Shown here: one piece after another, positions 61,206-64,000 of the stretch | Position numbering within the stretch: the stretch's first letter is position 1 | How the letters are laid out: each line of letters begins with the position of its first letter | Source of the DNA: Blautia argi | GTDB lineage: Bacteria > Bacillota > Clostridia > Lachnospirales > Lachnospiraceae | Direction: 5' to 3' | Assembly: GCF_003287895.1 (NCBI RefSeq) | Contig: NZ_CP030280.1 | Coordinates: forward strand, 1,309,501 to 1,373,500 | DNA length: 64,000 nt | Program-made: the position numbers and the translations under genes | Notes under the pieces: model-generated | Database searches by the model: none | Told to the model about the DNA's origin: nothing | The model's input: only the letters and a program-made list of their open reading frames with translations

Positions 61206-62095
61206 AGACCTTATATTTAGAATGTAATATGGGAGCAGCCGGAGATATGCTTATGGGTGCGCTTCTGGAATTGCTTTCCCCAAAAGAAAAAGAAGAATTT
61301 TTAGAAGAATTGAATCATGCCGGGATTCCCCATCTAAAGGTAACGGCAGAGCCGTCAGTAAAGTGTGGTATTACAGGAACCCATATGCGTGTGAGCATTC
61401 ATGGGGAAGAAGAGGAAAGTCTGGATATAGAAAAAGAAGTAGAAGCTTTTCACAGTTATGAGCAGGAGAAGGAGAGAGAAAGAGGTGAGCATGCTCACAC
61501 GCAAGCGCACATTCACTCCCATGAGCCGCATGCACATGGGGATTCGCTTTTTCATTCTCATGTCCACCATACGCATCACCATGCAGGTATGAAGGATATT
61601 GCGGAACAGATAGAAGCATTGAACCTGAACCCGGCGGTGAAGGCGGATATCAGAAATATTTATCATATCATAGCCCAGGCAGAAGGTCAGGTGCACGGCT
61701 GTGAGATTAAAGACATACATTTTCATGAGGTTGGGACTGCGGACGCATTGGCTGATATTACAGGCTGCGCCATGCTGTTTCACAAGCTGGGAGCAACTCA
61801 GGTTTTGGTATCGCCTGTGACTACGGGCTTTGGACAGGTTCGCTGCGCCCATGGAATTCTTCCTGTGCCTGCGCCAGCTACTGCCAGAATTCTGGAAGGT
61901 ATTCCATGCAGCGCAGGCAGAATCGAGGGAGAATTGTGTACGCCTACCGGTGCGGCGATTCTCAGATACTATGCTTCTGCTTATGGAAGAATGCAGGAAA
62001 TGAAGATGGAAAAAATCGGATATGGAATGGGAAAAAAGGATTTTCCGGCAGCCAACTGTGTCCGGGCAGTTTTCGGTGACGCACCTGCTGTTTGA
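61202..62095 (+). CDS. larC: LarC, nickel insertion protein, N-terminal part only
   Basis: Installs nickel in the pincer cofactor using CTP. The 297 residues correspond to the LarC1 half: YLECNMGAAGDMLMGAL, a histidine-rich metal-binding linker (about 95-128, with HIHSHEPHAH and HVHHTHHHAG), IHFHEVGTADALADI, CAHGILPVPAPATARIL and CTPTGAAIL. It stops right after GYGMGKKDFPAANCVRAVFG. The LarC2 region that binds CTP in characterised proteins (full length about 400) is absent, and no frame downstream encodes it before the next promoter. Either LarC2 is encoded elsewhere or the protein is truncated. Confidence 0.88.
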   Translation: MKTLYLECNMGAAGDMLMGALLELLSPKEKEEFLEELNHAGIPHLKVTAEPSVKCGITGTHMRVSIHGEEEESLDIEKEVEAFHSYEQEKERERGEHAHTQAHIHSHEPHAHGDSLFHSHVHHTHHHAGMKDIAEQIEALNLNPAVKADIRNIYHIIAQAEGQVHGCEIKDIHFHEVGTADALADITGCAMLFHKLGATQVLVSPVTTGFGQVRCAHGILPVPAPATARILEGIPCSAGRIEGELCTPTGAAILRYYASAYGRMQEMKMEKIGYGMGKKDFPAANCVRAVFGDAPAV

Positions 62096-62120
62096 CAATT
62101 AGATACAGTTCTGGTATGAT
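62092..62120 (+). promoter_or_regulatory. promoter of the DEAD-box helicase gene
   Basis: TTGACA (62092-62097) and TATGAT (62115-62120), 17 bases apart. The -35 box contains the larC stop codon. Confidence 0.85.
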
Positions 62121-62142
62121 AAAAAACGATTGCTTATTTATG

Positions 62143-62197
62143 GAGTTGTTGCATTGATTGCATGTCGAAAATGTGCGGTGCAACAGCTCTCTTTTTT
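62143..62197 (+). terminator. premature terminator (attenuator) in the DEAD-box helicase leader
   Basis: GAGTTGTTGCA (62143-62153) pairs with TGCAACAGCTC (62179-62189) and TCTTTTTTT follows, a complete intrinsic terminator. It lies downstream of the 62092 promoter, starting about 16 bases after the expected transcript start and ending 34 bases before the helicase ATG, so it must act within the leader. Confidence 0.8.
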
Positions 62198-62230
62198 TGA
62201 GCAGCCAGAAAGAAGAGGTAAATATAAAAT

Positions 62231-63817
62231 ATGGAAAATGTAAAATTTGAAAATCTGCAGCTATATCCGGAAATTTTAAAGGCTGTGAAATATATGGGTT
62301 TTGAAGAGGCTTCTCCCATTCAGGCGCAGGCCATTCCTATTATTATAGAAGGGAAAGATATTATCGGGCAGGCGCAGACCGGTACAGGAAAGACCGCTGC
62401 ATTCGGAATTCCCCTTCTGCAGAAAATCAATCCAAAAGAAAAGAAACCCCAGAGCATTGTGTTGTGTCCAACAAGAGAACTGGCTATTCAGGTTGCAGAG
62501 GAAATCCGCAGTCTGGCGAAATATATGCATGGAATCAAGGTGCTTCCGGTATATGGAGGGCAGGAGATTGTAAAGCAGATTCGCTCCCTGAAAAGCGGAG
62601 TGCAGATTATCGTAGGAACACCCGGGCGTGTGATGGATCATATGCGGAGAAAAACAGTAAAAATGGATCAGATTCACACCGTTGTTCTGGACGAGGCAGA
62701 TGAAATGTTGAATATGGGATTCCGGGACGATATTGAAACCATTTTAAAGGGAGTACCGGAAGAAAGGCAGACCATTTTATTTTCTGCCACCATGCCAAAA
62801 GCTATTATGGAAATCACGAAAAAATTCCAGAAAAACGCAAAGGTTATCAAGGTGACAAAAAAAGAACTCACTGTTCCCAATATTGAGCAGTTTTACTATG
62901 AAGTAAAGCCCAAAAACAAGGAAGAGGTACTGACCCGTCTTCTGGATATTTATACACCAAAACTTTCCGTTATTTTCTGCAATACAAAAAAACAGGTGGA
63001 TTTGCTGGTAACCGCCCTTCTGGGAAGAGGTTATTTTGCCGCGGGACTTCACGGTGATATGAAGCAGGAGCAGAGAGATCGGGTAATGCAGGGCTTCCGA
63101 AGCGGAAAGACAGACATTCTGGTGGCAACCGATGTGGCAGCCAGGGGAATTGATGTAGACGAGGTGGAGGCGGTCTTTAACTATGATTTGCCTCAGGACG
63201 ATGAATACTATGTACATCGTATTGGCAGAACCGGACGTGCAGGACGGATTGGACGTTCCTTTTCCTTTGTTTCCGGAAAAGAAGTTTATAAGTTAAAGGA
63301 GATTCAGCGTTACTGCAAGACTAAGATTTATGCCCAGAAAGTGCCATCTTTAAATGATGTGGCAAACACTAAAATCGAAAATATTCTGGATCATGTGGAA
63401 ACCATGATTGCAGAGGAGGATCTGACTTCCATGATTGATGCTATACAGGATAAGCTGAATTATTCCGATTATACTGCCATGGATATGGCGGCAGCGTTTT
63501 TAAAGATGCAGGCAGGAATGGCAGACAGTGCAGAAGAGGAAGGAGAGGATTTCGGGGATACCGGAGCAGAAGAACCGGGCATGGTGCGCCTGTTCATTAA
63601 TATCGGAAAAAAACATAAAGCAAAGCCGGGAGATATTCTGGGAGCTTTGGCCGGAGAGAGCGGTATGCCGGGAAAACTTATTGGAACTATTGATATGTTT
63701 GATAAATATACCTTTGTGGAAGTACCCACAGAATATGCAAGATCTGTACTCCATGCTATGAAAAATGTAAAAATTAAAGGGAAATCCATTGCTGTGGAGC
63801 CGGCCAATCAGAAATAG
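62231..63817 (+). CDS. DEAD-box RNA helicase with DbpA-type RNA-binding domain
   Basis: ATP-dependent RNA helicase of 528 residues, CshA/DeaD type. The Q motif (GFEEASPIQAQAIP), motif I AQTGTGKT, DEAD box VLDEADEM, SAT and HRIGRTGRAGR are intact. The C-terminal domain at about 450-528 (MVRLFINIGKKHKAKPGDIL, KYTFVEVPTEYA) is the DbpA RNA-binding fold. An acidic linker (EEEGEDFGDTGAEE) precedes it. Such enzymes act in ribosome assembly, cold adaptation and RNA decay. AAAGAAGAGG precedes the ATG. The leader holds a premature terminator. Confidence 0.95.
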   Translation: MENVKFENLQLYPEILKAVKYMGFEEASPIQAQAIPIIIEGKDIIGQAQTGTGKTAAFGIPLLQKINPKEKKPQSIVLCPTRELAIQVAEEIRSLAKYMHGIKVLPVYGGQEIVKQIRSLKSGVQIIVGTPGRVMDHMRRKTVKMDQIHTVVLDEADEMLNMGFRDDIETILKGVPEERQTILFSATMPKAIMEITKKFQKNAKVIKVTKKELTVPNIEQFYYEVKPKNKEEVLTRLLDIYTPKLSVIFCNTKKQVDLLVTALLGRGYFAAGLHGDMKQEQRDRVMQGFRSGKTDILVATDVAARGIDVDEVEAVFNYDLPQDDEYYVHRIGRTGRAGRIGRSFSFVSGKEVYKLKEIQRYCKTKIYAQKVPSLNDVANTKIENILDHVETMIAEEDLTSMIDAIQDKLNYSDYTAMDMAAAFLKMQAGMADSAEEEGEDFGDTGAEEPGMVRLFINIGKKHKAKPGDILGALAGESGMPGKLIGTIDMFDKYTFVEVPTEYARSVLHAMKNVKIKGKSIAVEPANQK

Positions 63818-63827
63818 AAAGAATCCA

Positions 63828-63856
63828 TTGCTTTTCCTATGGAGAGATTTTATAAT
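63828..63856 (+). promoter_or_regulatory. promoter of nth
   Basis: TTGCTT (63828-63833) and TATAAT (63851-63856), 17 bases apart. Confidence 0.6.
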
Positions 63857-63885
63857 AGGCTGTATAGAAAGAAGAGGAATGGATT

Positions 63886-64000
63886 ATGACAACTTATACA
63901 GAAGAAAAGAAACAGGAACTGGCGCTGGAGATTATTCAGCGGTTAAAGGAAGAATATCCAGACGCAGGGTGTACCCTGGATTATGACCAGGCATGGAAAT
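63886..64000 (+). CDS. nth: endonuclease III, N-terminal fragment cut by the window end
   Basis: The first 38 codons read MTTYTEEKKQELALEIIQRL, then KEEYPDAGCTLDYDQAWK. This matches the N-terminal helix region of Firmicutes Nth, a base-excision-repair DNA glycosylase/AP lyase. The catalytic lysine, aspartate and iron-sulfur cluster lie beyond the window. AGAGGAATGGATT precedes the ATG. Confidence 0.75.
   Translation, partial: MTTYTEEKKQELALEIIQRLKEEYPDAGCTLDYDQAWK

Noticed and set aside
61355..62098. 247-codon minus-strand frame opposite larC
   Set aside because: Shadow of the larC reading frame; its composition mirrors the histidine-rich region of larC.

Overview
The window looks like chromosomal DNA of a Gram-positive, low-to-moderate GC gut clostridium, most likely a Lachnospiraceae member close to Blautia. 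This is an inference from the gene set: class III fructose bisphosphatase, an Obg/L27/Prp arrangement with an L27 N-terminal leader, the paired B12-radical-SAM genes, LexA with a YneA-like partner, T-box regulation, LanFEG and BceRSAB systems, and strong AGGAGG ribosome binding sites. No rRNA, tRNA or CRISPR array was seen.

Layout. 0-2 kb: an MscS-type channel, a flavodoxin and a small zinc-ribbon membrane protein. 2.1-6.4 kb (minus strand): a five-gene lantibiotic-type immunity and sensing operon (LanFEG-like ABC transporter, response regulator, histidine kinase). 6.6-9.4 kb: fbp and an esterase, artificially fused by one extra base. 9.5-11.2 kb: rpsB-tsf with a strong terminator. 11.4-18.2 kb: a decayed mobile island with a YodL-domain gene, a broken nuclease-transposase, mobC plus relaxase, an intact IS1634-family element and a gene remnant. 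18.4-28 kb: a housekeeping block (two radical-SAM-related genes, RNase E/G, NUDIX, CPBP protease, rplU-prp-rpmA, obgE, yhbY, nadD, yqeK, rsfS). 28-29.2 kb: lexA facing a YneA-like LysM gene across LexA boxes. 29.3-34.3 kb: a LacI regulator, glycerol-1-phosphate dehydrogenase, an aldose epimerase-like gene and TrpB2. 34.4-45 kb: a two-component pair, HelD, a flavin reductase, an ABC/FtsX exporter and a GntR-controlled ABC transporter. 45-46.4 kb: a T-box-controlled BASS-family transporter. 46.6-53.3 kb: BceRSAB-like peptide sensing and resistance, then MarR-MATE. 53.3-60.3 kb: a folate operon (folC, folE, an HD protein, folP, folBK) running directly into a VanRS-like pair and a D,D-carboxypeptidase. 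60.3-62.1 kb: larB-larC for the nickel pincer cofactor. 62.1-64 kb: a DEAD-box helicase behind a terminator-like leader, and the start of nth.

Two themes stand out. First, an unusual density of cell-envelope or antimicrobial-peptide response modules: six ABC, MATE or carboxypeptidase outputs with dedicated regulators lie in this 64 kb. Second, five genes each carry one surplus base in a homopolymer run. Removing one base restores a canonical protein in every case, which points to uncorrected insertion errors in the assembly, or less likely to recent parallel decay.

The best candidates for new biology are the conserved-looking HD-domain protein between folE and folP (a candidate for the missing dihydroneopterin triphosphate phosphatase step), the premature-terminator leader of the DEAD-box helicase gene, the 59-bp palindromic two-way promoter/operator of the GntR-ABC operon, and a T-box leader on a BASS transporter.
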